Made by a program: the position numbers and the translations under genes. Positions 12,163 to 20,633 of a stretch of 28,931 nucleotides of DNA are shown in pieces. The stretch is taken from positions 1 through 28,931 of IMG/VR virus record IMGVR_UViG_3300027736_000184. The stretch is one strand, 5' to 3'. Source of the stretch: a virus. Within the stretch, counting starts at the first letter, position 1, and each line of letters opens with the position of its first letter. The notes below the pieces were generated by a model. That model was not told the DNA's origin. It saw only the letters and a program-made list of their open reading frames with translations, and did no database searches.

Positions 12163-12203
12163 ACTTTATACAAATAGCTAGATTAATTATTTTTAAAATA
12201 AAA

Positions 12204-12887
12204 ATGAAAGTAGAAATTAATGTACCTGAAACTTTATCTGAAGTAAAATTAGAACAGTATCAAAAGTACGTTAAACTTATAACTGATAATGAAGCTTCTG
12301 ATTTTGTAAATCAAAAAACACTAGAGATATTTTGTAACCTACCTTTAACAGATGTTATTAGAATTAGTTATAGTTCAGTTGATGAAATACTAACACACTT
12401 AAATAGTTTGTTTTCTAAAAAGTATTTTCTTAAACCTACATTTGAATTATACGGAAAAGAGTTTGGTTTTATTCCTAACCTAGAAGAAATTACATTTGGT
12501 GAATATATAGATTTAGATACTTATTTAAAAGATACTTCTACTTGGCACAAAGCTATGGCTGTGTTATATAGACCAGTTAAAAAGAAGATAAAAAATATGT
12601 ATCTAATAGAAGATTATAACGGCTCTGATAAATACGCTGAAGTAATGAAAGATAGTCCTTTAGATGTTATGCTAGGTGCTATGGTTTTTTTTTACACTTT
12701 AGGCAGCGAATTACTGAACGATACGATGGACTATTTACAAGCTCAGAAGCTGGAACGATTGGAGATTACTCAAGGGAGCAACAATTCTCGGCTAAATATG
12801 GATGGTATCAATCAATCTATGGAATCGCTAAAGGAGATCTCACAAAGTTTGATATGGTTACCAAGCTTCCATTACACCAATGCTTAA
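12204..12887 (+). CDS. Tail assembly chaperone, zero-frame product (gpG-like), 227 aa
   Basis: I start at Met 12204 after the leader taaaataaaa; a longer reading from 12129 runs back through the terminator and is rejected. The protein begins MKVEINVPETLSEVKLEQYQ and is mostly helical (VNQKTLEIFCNLPLTDVIRI). Size, position upstream of the tape measure and a frameshift site suggest the lambda G/GT type chaperone that coats the tape measure during tail assembly. From 12692 the last 195 bases are shared with another open frame; in this stretch the codons (ctg, cga, cgg, tcg, ggg, acg) are unusual for this genome, as expected if two frames are constrained. Beyond FFYTLGSELLNDTM the zero-frame tail is less protein-like than the alternative. 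Confidence 0.7.
   Translation: MKVEINVPETLSEVKLEQYQKYVKLITDNEASDFVNQKTLEIFCNLPLTDVIRISYSSVDEILTHLNSLFSKKYFLKPTFELYGKEFGFIPNLEEITFGEYIDLDTYLKDTSTWHKAMAVLYRPVKKKIKNMYLIEDYNGSDKYAEVMKDSPLDVMLGAMVFFYTLGSELLNDTMDYLQAQKLERLEITQGSNNSRLNMDGINQSMESLKEISQSLIWLPSFHYTNA
12686..12692 (+). promoter_or_regulatory. Candidate -1 ribosomal frameshift site (T TTT TTT)
   Basis: Nine T (12685-12693) are read GTT TTT TTT TAC in the zero frame, so T TTT TTT fits the X XXY YYZ slippery form. The -1 frame is closed by TAG at 12653-12655 and then open to TAA 12953-12955, so a shift must occur after 12655; this run is the best slippery sequence in that interval. Confidence 0.65.
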
Positions 12888-12955
12888 CTTGGTTAACATT
12901 TGAAAAAGAAAAAACAGAAATAGAAATAGCAAACATAAAAAGAAATGGTATATAA
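12692..12955 (+). CDS. Tail assembly chaperone -1 frame extension (gpGT-like; fusion about 250 aa with 12204-12692)
   Basis: The -1 frame encodes 87 codons with no usable early ATG, ending at TAA 12953-12955. Its C-terminal part is strongly protein-like: SAKYGWYQSIYGIAKGDLTK, then FDMVTKLPLHQCLTWLTFEK and EKTEIEIANIKR, with a dense aromatic/charged pattern. The combined product would be 163 residues from the zero frame plus 87. The extension ends 11 bases inside the next gene, the kind of coupling seen elsewhere here. In lambda the GT extension recruits the major tail protein. A missing T in the 9-T run would equally make one continuous gene look split, so sequence error must be excluded. Confidence 0.65.
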   Translation, partial: LHFRQRITERYDGLFTSSEAGTIGDYSREQQFSAKYGWYQSIYGIAKGDLTKFDMVTKLPLHQCLTWLTFEKEKTEIEIANIKRNGI

Positions 12956-13367
12956 TTTAATTGAAACTATAAAAGGAGCTTTAATAAACGAGCCTTTTTG
13001 CAATACAGTAACAGAAGGTGATATATTTCAAGTTGATTTAAATAAACGCACTATATTCCCTTTAACGCATATTATAGTTAATTCTTCAACGCATCAAGGT
13101 AATGTTATTTCTTTTAACGTTACAATGCTTTGTATGGATATGATAAACCAAAAAGAGCAAGACAATAAAGTGGATATTTGGAATACTCAGCATTTATTAG
13201 CTACAAGAGTTTTAGATATTTTAAACAGAGGTGATTTAAGAGATGGTACTTACGAGTTAACTGGCAACCCAAGTTATGAGCCTTTTACTGAAAGATTTGA
13301 AAATGATTTAGCAGGATGGGCAGTTACATTTGATATTCAAGTTAGAAACAATATGAGTATATGTTAA
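12945..13367 (+). CDS. Probable tail terminator protein
   Basis: This 140-aa protein is alpha/beta with an N-terminal helix (MVYNLIETIKGALINEPFCN), strands (IFPLTHIIVNSSTHQGNVIS, FNVTMLCMD), a helix with WNTQHLLATRVLDILNRGDL and a terminal strand pair (WAVTFDIQVRNNMSIC). The architecture and place between chaperone and HK97 gp10-like genes match tail terminator proteins, which cap the tail tube at the head-proximal end. I recall close relatives in Bacteroidota phages by the NTVTEGDIFQVDLN and PFTERFENDLAGW segments. It starts inside the chaperone -1 frame and overlaps the next gene by 7 bases. Confidence 0.65.
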   Translation: MVYNLIETIKGALINEPFCNTVTEGDIFQVDLNKRTIFPLTHIIVNSSTHQGNVISFNVTMLCMDMINQKEQDNKVDIWNTQHLLATRVLDILNRGDLRDGTYELTGNPSYEPFTERFENDLAGWAVTFDIQVRNNMSIC

Positions 13368-13873
13368 AACTAGAAGAAACGCAAAAGTATTTAAATGGTT
13401 TTGCTAAGTATGTTATACAACAATCTAGGAGTAACTTAACTAAGCAAGGTAAGAACGTAAATAAAAAGCTTTACGATAGTTTAGATAGCGAAATAGAAGT
13501 AAGTGCTAATAGTTTTAGATTATCTTTCTTAATGGAAGATTATGGAGCATTCCAAGATAAAGGAGTTAGTGGTACAAAAAAGAAATATAACACACCATTT
13601 AGCTACAAATCTAAAATGCCACCTGCAAAACCTATAACTGAGTGGGTTAAAAAAAGAGGGTTTCAGTTTAGAAAGAAAGATGGTAAGTTTATGAGTTACC
13701 AACAAACAAGTTATTTAGTTAGAAGTGCAATTTACAAGAATGGTATTAAGCCTAGTTTGTTTTTTACTAAACCATTTGAAGCAGCATTTAAAAGATTACC
13801 AGATGAATTAGTAGAAAAGTTTGGTTTAGATATAGAAAATTTAATGAAACATAGTTTAAAAAATATAAAATAA
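13361..13873 (+). CDS. HK97 gp10-like neck/tail completion protein
   Basis: At 170 aa, the protein contains an N-terminal helix (TQKYLNGFAKYVIQQSRSNL), a strand-rich core ending in EDYGAFQDKGVSGTKKKY, then a conserved-looking segment PPAKPITEWVKKRGFQF and a C-terminal FFTKPFEAAFKRLPDELVEK. The YG-x-FQDKG and FFTKPFExAFKRLP features match head-tail or tail completion proteins of Bacteroidota phages as I know them. It would sit at the head-tail joint. The one-base stop/start overlap with 13873 indicates a continuous tail operon. Confidence 0.62.
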   Translation: MLKLEETQKYLNGFAKYVIQQSRSNLTKQGKNVNKKLYDSLDSEIEVSANSFRLSFLMEDYGAFQDKGVSGTKKKYNTPFSYKSKMPPAKPITEWVKKRGFQFRKKDGKFMSYQQTSYLVRSAIYKNGIKPSLFFTKPFEAAFKRLPDELVEKFGLDIENLMKHSLKNIK

Positions 13874-14985
13874 TGAACATATTTAATTGTAGAAGTCCGT
13901 ATATAATTAGAATTGATGGTGATTCAGCACAGGTTGCTACTAAAATAGAGTTGTTTATTTGGAAGGTAGGAGAAAGTGAGCCAACTACACCAACTAAAAC
14001 AATAGAGAAAACTAAATATAGTGATACTCAGTATATCAACTATTATAATATATCTCCATTTGTTTACGATTTGATTAATACATTTGCAGAGCCAACTTAT
14101 GCTTTTGCTTATAATATTAGATATAAATTATATTATAAAACTACAGGAGATTATTCTTTACTTGAAGATGAAACTTTAATTAGTGTTTGTGGCTATAATG
14201 CTTATAACAATCCTAATTATATTTGGTCAACTTCTATAGCTTTATTAACTAATTATGGTAGCACATTAGATTATATTTATGATAATAGTATGATGCCGAA
14301 TTTAGATTTTATAATTGATTTTGCTGCTACTGTTAATGATATAAGATTTGAATGGATTAGTACTGAATTTGTAGAAGATCATAATGAAATATTTACCTAT
14401 AATATTGATTATATAAATGATGGCTCTTTATTTGCAGATAGAGTTCAAATGGTACAAAACGCATCAGAAGGAATTTTAGTTAGTACAGAATTTAATATTT
14501 ATTATTATGATGGTGATACTTATACATCAATTTATCAATGTGTATTAACTCCTATTTGCGAAAATAAATATACTCCTTTAGGATTAAGATTTGTAAATAG
14601 AAAAGGTGGAGTACAGCAGCTTACTTTATTTAAAAATAATACTAAAACTATTGATGTTAAAGCTTCAGATTATAATACTAATACTTTTACAGAAGGTTAT
14701 CCAGTTTACGATCAAACCTTAGGGCAAAAAAGAGTATTTAATAAAAATGGTAATGTAACTGTTAAAGCTAATACAGGTTGGTTAAATGAAAGTGAAAATA
14801 TAAACATACAGGATATTATGTTATCTGAAATGCTTAGTTTGACTTCTGCAAATTCTGATTATGCTTATGGAGCTGTAACATTAAAGTCAAGTTCTCAATT
14901 AATGAAAACGCATTTAAACGAGAAAGTAATTAACTATGAGTTAGAGTTTGAAGTAGCAAGTAGTTTAATAAATAATGTAGTATAA
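13873..14985 (+). CDS. Tail/baseplate structural protein, 370 aa
   Basis: The sequence is rich in Tyr, Asn, Thr and beta strands (IDGDSAQVATKIELFIWKVG, YNIRYKLYYKTTGDYSLLED), with an N-terminal opening FNCRSPYIIRIDG and a core FVNRKGGVQQLTLFKNNTKT that resembles the NxxGGxxxxTF segment of Bacteroidota phage tail proteins. No enzyme motif is visible. Position just before the 763-aa tail protein and the tape measure suggests a baseplate or distal tail component. Coupled by a one-base overlap to both neighbours. Exact role unassigned. Confidence 0.6.
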   Translation: MNIFNCRSPYIIRIDGDSAQVATKIELFIWKVGESEPTTPTKTIEKTKYSDTQYINYYNISPFVYDLINTFAEPTYAFAYNIRYKLYYKTTGDYSLLEDETLISVCGYNAYNNPNYIWSTSIALLTNYGSTLDYIYDNSMMPNLDFIIDFAATVNDIRFEWISTEFVEDHNEIFTYNIDYINDGSLFADRVQMVQNASEGILVSTEFNIYYYDGDTYTSIYQCVLTPICENKYTPLGLRFVNRKGGVQQLTLFKNNTKTIDVKASDYNTNTFTEGYPVYDQTLGQKRVFNKNGNVTVKANTGWLNESENINIQDIMLSEMLSLTSANSDYAYGAVTLKSSSQLMKTHLNEKVINYELEFEVASSLINNVV

Positions 14986-17276
14986 TGGTATCAGTTGAAA
15001 TTTATATTAAAGTAGGGGAAGAATACAAGCGATTAGATTTGTTTAAAGATGAGAAGATAAGTTTAACTTCATCTATTCAAAATGTAAATGATTTAAGCAA
15101 GGTATTTACCGATTATTCAAATTCCTTTACTTTACCTGCATCAAAAGCAAATAACCAAATATTTAACTATTGGAATGAATCAGGAGTTAATGATGGTTTT
15201 GATCAAAGAATAAGATACGATGCAATAATAGAAATAAATACAATACCATTTAGAAAAGGTCAAATACAAATAGAAAAAGCAAACGAAAAAAATAATAGAG
15301 TTGAAAGCTTCTCAGTTACTTTTTATGGTAAAGTAAAACAGATTAAAGATTTATTTAAAGAAGATAAATTAAGTATCTTAGATTATAGTAGTATTAATCA
15401 TAATTACGGATATAATGAAGTTAAAGATAGAATAGATGGTACTATTGATGATGGAGTATGTTATCCATTAATAGGAAACCAAAATAAATATGAATATTTA
15501 ACAGGAACTTCAAATGATATTACTTTAGGTGGTACTCCTACAAGGTCAATAGTATATACTGATTTATTCCCTGCTATTCCTGTAAATAAAATATTTGAAT
15601 TTATAGAAAATAAATACAATATAACTTTTACAAGTAGTTTATTTACTTCTTCATATTGGACTGATTTATATTTATATTGTAAGAATATAGAAAAAACTGA
15701 TGCATATAGTTTTATTTCAAGAGTTAATTTTAATACAACTACTCAACCTAGAAATATAAATGTTACAAATGATACTTATACTATTGATTGGGTTGTAAAT
15801 GATGGTGTTACAAATTGTACTTCTCAAACAATTTTTTTAGTTATTTATCCAAGTATTACAAATATTCCTTATAGATTAAAAGTATATACTTCTGCAGGAT
15901 TATTAGCAGTTTATAATAATTTAATAGGTAATGCAGGTATTGATTTATTTACATATTTACAAAATCATAATATAACTTATACGATGTGGTTTGAAATTGA
16001 ATCTACTGCATCATTTTCTTATACTTCACATTTACAAGAAGAAAAATATTATGGTAGTGTTTTTACAAGTTGGGGGCAACAAATAAATACTGCAGATGGA
16101 AGCAACCCAACATCAACACAAATTATACAAATTGGTACTTTAGTACCTACAATGAAAATTATTGATTTTTTTAATGGAATAATTAAAATATTTAATTTAA
16201 CTATAACAGCTATTAGTGAAACTGAATTTAATTTAGAGCCATTAGAATTTTATTATAATTATGGTAAATATATAGATATTAATAATTATGTAATTAATGA
16301 TAGCGTAGATATAGAAAGAACAAAACTTTACAAAAAATTATCATTTTTACACGAAAAAAGCGAGAACATATTAAATAATTTTTTTAGAAATAATTTTAAT
16401 AGGGGTTATGATTATGGAGATTTATTATATGAAGATGAATTTTCAAATGAATCTTCTACTTATGAAATTAAAACTCCTTTTGAAGATGTAATGTGGGAAA
16501 GAAACCCTGTTGATGCAAATTTTTTAACTTCTTCTTTAATTGATAAAGATTTAAAACCATATAAACCTAAACCTATTTTAATGTATAAAAACAATATAGG
16601 TGGTGATGCTACAACATTAGCTATTCCAATTAAATTATTTGATGGTACTAATTACAATGATTTACCTAGATATGTTAGATTTTCAAATGAATTATATTTA
16701 AATGGAAGTATTGGAACAATTAATTTTAATTCTGAACAATCAGTATGGGACTCAAACTCAATAACAAATAATTCTTTATTCAATTTATGGTATAGAAATT
16801 ATATTAGTGGGTTATATAATATTAGATGTAGAATAGTTAAATTAAAATCTATTATACCTGTTACAATGCTATCAGATATTAAATTAAATGATAAAATAAT
16901 TTATAAGGACAAAAAATATATTATAAATCAATTTACTTCAGATTTAACTACAGGAGAAGTAGATTTTGAATTAGTATCTGATTTTAGAGAAATAACAAAT
17001 CAAACTAATGCAGGTGGAAGATTTGCAATTCAACAAGATTTTAATATTGATAATACTGCACAAGATTTAGAAGTTACTATTTTAAAATTAGATAGTGAAT
17101 ATTATGATGTTAAATATGCTCCTACTTCATACGATAGTTCAGGTAATTATGCAGATGATACTTTTATAGTACCTATAGATGCAAATGGAACAGGAAATGT
17201 AGCTTTTAAACAAATAGAAATAACATATCATAATCCTGATTACAAACAATACATAAACATTATACAAAATGCTTAA
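14985..17276 (+). CDS. Large tail/baseplate protein, 763 aa
   Basis: The N-terminal 150 residues carry a characteristic segment, KISLTSSIQNVNDLSKVFTD followed by YSNSFTLPASKANNQIFNYW, that I recognise from large tail or baseplate proteins of Bacteroidota phages. The middle is Asn/Tyr/Thr-rich and beta-structured; the segment LVPTMKIIDFFNGIIKIFNL near residue 384 is a likely helical linker. The last part includes MLSDIKLNDKIIYKDKKYII and a beta-sandwich-like tail with the pattern QQDFNIDNTAQDLEVTI. It probably forms the baseplate hub or tail tip and may include the cell-contact surface. No lytic domain was recognised. Confidence 0.62.
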   Translation: MVSVEIYIKVGEEYKRLDLFKDEKISLTSSIQNVNDLSKVFTDYSNSFTLPASKANNQIFNYWNESGVNDGFDQRIRYDAIIEINTIPFRKGQIQIEKANEKNNRVESFSVTFYGKVKQIKDLFKEDKLSILDYSSINHNYGYNEVKDRIDGTIDDGVCYPLIGNQNKYEYLTGTSNDITLGGTPTRSIVYTDLFPAIPVNKIFEFIENKYNITFTSSLFTSSYWTDLYLYCKNIEKTDAYSFISRVNFNTTTQPRNINVTNDTYTIDWVVNDGVTNCTSQTIFLVIYPSITNIPYRLKVYTSAGLLAVYNNLIGNAGIDLFTYLQNHNITYTMWFEIESTASFSYTSHLQEEKYYGSVFTSWGQQINTADGSNPTSTQIIQIGTLVPTMKIIDFFNGIIKIFNLTITAISETEFNLEPLEFYYNYGKYIDINNYVINDSVDIERTKLYKKLSFLHEKSENILNNFFRNNFNRGYDYGDLLYEDEFSNESSTYEIKTPFEDVMWERNPVDANFLTSSLIDKDLKPYKPKPILMYKNNIGGDATTLAIPIKLFDGTNYNDLPRYVRFSNELYLNGSIGTINFNSEQSVWDSNSITNNSLFNLWYRNYISGLYNIRCRIVKLKSIIPVTMLSDIKLNDKIIYKDKKYIINQFTSDLTTGEVDFELVSDFREITNQTNAGGRFAIQQDFNIDNTAQDLEVTILKLDSEYYDVKYAPTSYDSSGNYADDTFIVPIDANGTGNVAFKQIEITYHNPDYKQYINIIQNA

Positions 17277-17418
17277 AAATATTTTAGATTTATTAAAACT
17301 TCAAAAAGGTTATGGATCTACAGAATCTATAGCAATAGCAAAAGGAGTAAATAAAATACCAGAAACAACAAAAGAACTAAAACAATACTTTAAAAGATTA
17401 GCAAATGGCAATAACTAA
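17269..17418 (+). CDS. Small protein overlapping the tape measure start, 49 aa
   Basis: The sequence MLKNILDLLKLQKGYGSTES continues IAIAKGVNKIPETTKELKQY and ends FKRLANGNN. It overlaps the previous gene by 8 bases and the tape measure gene by 14 bases in different frames. The helical, basic sequence gives no function; position right before the tape measure suggests a tail assembly or coupling role. Confidence 0.55.
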   Translation: MLKNILDLLKLQKGYGSTESIAIAKGVNKIPETTKELKQYFKRLANGNN

Positions 17419-19447
17419 GACAATAGAAATAGATGTAAATTCTAATAAAGCTGAGGGAGAGGTAAAAGACCTTATAAAAGGTTTTGAAACTTTAAACGAT
17501 TCTATTAAAGATGTAGGTAAAACTGGTGCTAAGGCTTTAGATAATATAGAAAAGAATACTAAAGAAGCAGAAAAATCTACTAAAACATTAGCAGAAGGTT
17601 TTAAATCTACAGGTGTTGCTATGAAAGCTATGGGTATTGGGCTTATAATAAGTGCATTTTCTATGCTTAAAGATATATTTATGTCTAATCAAAAAGTAGC
17701 TGATACGTTTAGTGCAGTTATGGGTACTGTTGCTAATGTATTTACTCAAGTTACAAATATTGTAGTTTCTGTAATTGAAAAAGTAAGTGCTTCTACAGGT
17801 GGTTTTAAAGCTCTTAGTGCTGTAGTTAGTGGTTTATTAACTTTATCTTTAACTCCGTTAAAACTTACGTTCTATGCTCTTAGTTTAGCTATTGATGAAA
17901 TTAATTTAGCTTGGGAGCAAAGTATATTTGGAGATGGAGATCCTACAAAAATTAAAAAGTTAACTAAAAGTATTGATGAAACTAAAGACACTTTAAAAAA
18001 GGTAGGTAACGATGCAGTAGAAGCTGGTAAGAAAGTAGCTGTTAATATTGGTGATGCTATTGGTGAAGTAGGTGCTGTAGTAGAAGGTACTATTGATGGT
18101 GTTAGTAAAATATCTATTAAAGGAGCTTACGAACAAGCTAAGGCAAATGTACAATTACAAAATACTGCAAAATTAGCAGAAGCAGAACAAGCTAGATTAG
18201 TAGAACAATATGATAGACAAGCTGAAAAATTAAGACAAGTAAGGGATGATGATAGAAATAGTATTGCAGATAGAATAGCTGCTAATGAAAAATTAAAAAA
18301 TGTTTTAAATAATCAACAAGCTGCTATGTTAGGTCAGGCTGATGCTCAAATATCTGCAGCAAAAGCTACACTTCAACAAAACAATAATATAGAAAACCAA
18401 GTAGCTTTAACTAATGCTTTAGCAAATAGAGAAGGTGTACTTGCACAAATTGAAGGTTTAAGATCGGAACAACAAGCAAACAATTTAGCTTTAAGTAAAG
18501 AGGCTTTAGATTTAACTAAAAGTAAAAATGAAGCAGAAACTCAATTAGCAATAGAGCAAAAACAATTCAACGCTGAAAGATTAAAAGACGAAGAAGCTAT
18601 TTTATTAGCTCAAAAAGATGCTTTAGAATACAGCAAAAAGGTAGAACTTGAAAGATTACAAAACGTAATAGATTCAACTAAAGCAGGTACTCAGGCTAGA
18701 GTAGATGCAGAGAATGAATATGCTGCTAAAAAGCAAGAAGTAGAAAATGCTTTAACTACTAAACAAGATGAAATAGATACTTATAGATTAAATAAGAAAA
18801 TAGAGAATCAACAATTAGTAGCAGATAACGAAGCTTTAAATTTTCAAACTAGATTAGAAGCTTTAACTGAGCAAGAAAGATTAATAACTGAAGCTACCAA
18901 TATTTCGGAAACAGAACGTACAGCATTATTAAAAGCGAATGCAGAAGCTAGAACTGAAATAGCAACTAAAGAAAAGGAAGCTAAATTAAAATTAATGGAT
19001 GCAGTTTCTAGTGGTTTATCTATGGCTGCAGGTGAACTTGGAGAGGCTACTGCTGCTGGTAAAGCTGCTGCTGTTGCTGCTGCTACAATATCTACCTATA
19101 CTGCTATTGCAGGTCAATTACAAGCGTTTTCTAAAGTTCCTATTCCAGGTTATGCTATTGCTCAGGCTATTGTAACAGGTGCTACAGGTTTACTACAAGT
19201 TAAAAAGATTTTAGAAGTAAAAACTCCTGAAGGTGGAGGTGGTGGATCTGCCCCAAGTATTGGAAGTGCAGGTGGTGGTGCTGCTGCTCCTGCTTTTAAT
19301 GTAGTTGGTGCAGGTGGTGCTAATCAAATTGCTCAAGTAATGAATAATCAAGGAATGCCACCAGTTCAAGCTTATGTAGTTGCTAGTAATGTAACATCAG
19401 CACAAAGTTTGAATAGAAACATAGTAAACAACGCTACTTTAGGCTAA
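17405..19447 (+). CDS. Tape measure protein
   Basis: The 680-aa protein has the profile of a tape measure. A charged N-terminal region is followed by hydrophobic helices at about 74-92 (KAMGIGLIISAFSMLKDIF), 102-127 and 135-165. A long Ala/Glu/Gln/Lys coiled coil follows (about 240-530), then an Ala/Gly hydrophobic region and a Gly-rich segment (GGGGGSAPS). It ends QAYVVASNVTSAQSLNRN, an ending I know from tape measures of Bacteroidota phages. The protein sets tail length; 680 residues at 0.15 nm each predicts about 100 nm. It is the last gene before a 41-base gap leading to the head genes. Confidence 0.9.
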   Translation: MAITKTIEIDVNSNKAEGEVKDLIKGFETLNDSIKDVGKTGAKALDNIEKNTKEAEKSTKTLAEGFKSTGVAMKAMGIGLIISAFSMLKDIFMSNQKVADTFSAVMGTVANVFTQVTNIVVSVIEKVSASTGGFKALSAVVSGLLTLSLTPLKLTFYALSLAIDEINLAWEQSIFGDGDPTKIKKLTKSIDETKDTLKKVGNDAVEAGKKVAVNIGDAIGEVGAVVEGTIDGVSKISIKGAYEQAKANVQLQNTAKLAEAEQARLVEQYDRQAEKLRQVRDDDRNSIADRIAANEKLKNVLNNQQAAMLGQADAQISAAKATLQQNNNIENQVALTNALANREGVLAQIEGLRSEQQANNLALSKEALDLTKSKNEAETQLAIEQKQFNAERLKDEEAILLAQKDALEYSKKVELERLQNVIDSTKAGTQARVDAENEYAAKKQEVENALTTKQDEIDTYRLNKKIENQQLVADNEALNFQTRLEALTEQERLITEATNISETERTALLKANAEARTEIATKEKEAKLKLMDAVSSGLSMAAGELGEATAAGKAAAVAAATISTYTAIAGQLQAFSKVPIPGYAIAQAIVTGATGLLQVKKILEVKTPEGGGGGSAPSIGSAGGGAAAPAFNVVGAGGANQIAQVMNNQGMPPVQAYVVASNVTSAQSLNRNIVNNATLG

Positions 19448-19488
19448 ATAACAATTTAATATAATATTAATTTTTAAATAAAAACTAA

Positions 19489-20088
19489 ATGAATTTAATT
19501 GAATTAATTATAGACGATAACGAAGAATTACAAGGTGTAGAAGCTATTAGTGTAGTAGAATCACCTGCAATAGAATCGGACTTTGTAGCTTTAAAAACAG
19601 AAGAAGTTAAACTTGCTGAGGTAAGTAAAGAAAAACGTATCTTAATGGGTGCTGTATTAATACCTGAAAAACCTATCTATAGAAGAAATGGAGATACTGA
19701 ATATTACATTTATTTTTCAAAAGATACAGTAGTAAAAGCATCTCAATTATTTTTAAAGAAAGGTAATCAATCTAATAGTACTTTAGAACATCAAAAAGCT
19801 ATTGAAGGGTTAACAGTAGTTGAAAGTTGGATAGTAGAAGATTTAACTAAAGACAAATCTGCTTTATATAATTTAAGTGTACCTGTAGGTACTTGGATGG
19901 CTTCTATAAAAGTTGATAATGATGAAATTTGGAATGACTTTGTAAAAACAGGTAAGGTAAAAGGATTTTCACTTGAAGGATATTTCGCTGATAAATTAGA
20001 ATCTAAAAAAGAGTTAAGCAAAGAACTTACAGAAGAAGAAAGTTTAATAGAGCAAATTAAAGAAGTATTAAGAAACTATGAAAATTAG
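19489..20088 (+). CDS. XkdF-type prohead serine protease
   Basis: The 199-aa protein opens with a VESPAIESDFVAL segment (residues 23-35), followed by ILMGAVLIPEKPIYR, the core of the XkdF-like phage protease family. LEHQKA with His101 and GFSLEGYF with Ser161 are the likely catalytic His and Ser; YNLSVPVGTWMASIKVDND is also typical. The enzyme would process the scaffold and capsid proteins within the prohead. It lies before the scaffold and capsid genes as expected, although the portal is downstream rather than upstream. Its 3' end overlaps the HAD-like gene by 11 bases. Confidence 0.82.
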   Translation: MNLIELIIDDNEELQGVEAISVVESPAIESDFVALKTEEVKLAEVSKEKRILMGAVLIPEKPIYRRNGDTEYYIYFSKDTVVKASQLFLKKGNQSNSTLEHQKAIEGLTVVESWIVEDLTKDKSALYNLSVPVGTWMASIKVDNDEIWNDFVKTGKVKGFSLEGYFADKLESKKELSKELTEEESLIEQIKEVLRNYEN

Positions 20089-20371
20089 TTTTGATTACGA
20101 TGAAACTATCTCAACTAAAAAAGGTGGAGATTTAGCAAGGCAATTAATTGCTGATGGTAATGAAGTTTATATTATATCTGCTAGAAATTTAAAAGTAGGT
20201 ATGATAGATAGAGCTAAAAGTATTGGAATACCTATAAGTAGAGTATACGCTACAGGTAGTAATAAAGAAAAGATAGCTAAAGTTAAAGAATTAAATATAG
20301 ATACTCACTACGATAATAATAGTGATGTAATAAAAGAGTTAGGATCAATAGGTAAATTATTCACTAATTAA
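20078..20371 (+). CDS. HAD-superfamily-like phosphatase, 97 aa
   Basis: The N-terminus MKISFDYDETIST has Asp6-x-Asp8-x-Thr10, the nucleophile motif of HAD hydrolases. EVYIISARN gives the motif II Ser34, Lys63/Lys65 in TGSNKEKIAKVKEL can serve as motif III, and HYDNNSDVI with Asp79 as motif IV. The cap domain is missing and the protein is small, so it is a minimal HAD fold. Its place between the prohead protease and the capsid genes is unusual for a metabolic enzyme. Substrate unknown; nucleotide or protein phosphate are equally open. Confidence 0.75.
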   Translation: MKISFDYDETISTKKGGDLARQLIADGNEVYIISARNLKVGMIDRAKSIGIPISRVYATGSNKEKIAKVKELNIDTHYDNNSDVIKELGSIGKLFTN

Positions 20372-20378
20372 AATAAAA

Positions 20379-20570
20379 ATGAAAAAAACAAAAAGTAAAA
20401 CAAGCCCAGAAGGTGGGAGAAGAGGTTGTCTATGTAATGACGGAACTTATAAATCAGAATGCTGCAACGGAGATTTACAAAATCAAGGTGTAGGAACTTT
20501 AGTAAGTCAAGGTGTAAGTGAAGTAACTAATACTAACCAAGCTAGAGTAATAAGTAACTCAAGAGGTTAA
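20379..20570 (+). CDS. Small Cys-rich protein, 63 aa, head region
   Basis: The N-terminal half (KTSPEGGRRGCLCNDGTYKS then ECCNGD) has four cysteines, C-x-C and CC, in a compact pattern that suggests metal binding or a disulfide knot. The second half (LQNQGVGTLVSQGVSEVTNT) is low complexity. Similar small proteins occur beside capsid genes in Bacteroidota phages as I recall, with no known function. Starts 7 bases after the HAD-like gene. Confidence 0.7.
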   Translation: MKKTKSKTSPEGGRRGCLCNDGTYKSECCNGDLQNQGVGTLVSQGVSEVTNTNQARVISNSRG

Positions 20571-20633
20571 AAATATAACAAATAAATAATTGTTAATTTT
20601 AAAATAAAGTATTTAACTAAATTAAATATAAAT

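Noticed and set aside
12129-12203. Longer start for the tail chaperone gene at 12129
   Set aside because: The extra 25 residues would be encoded across the terminator hairpin at 12136-12162, and Met 12204 has the typical A-rich leader.
19220-19280. Gly/Ala repeats in the tape measure gene as a mobile or repeat element
   Set aside because: They encode a flexible Gly-rich segment typical of tape measure C-termini, without nucleotide-level tandem units.
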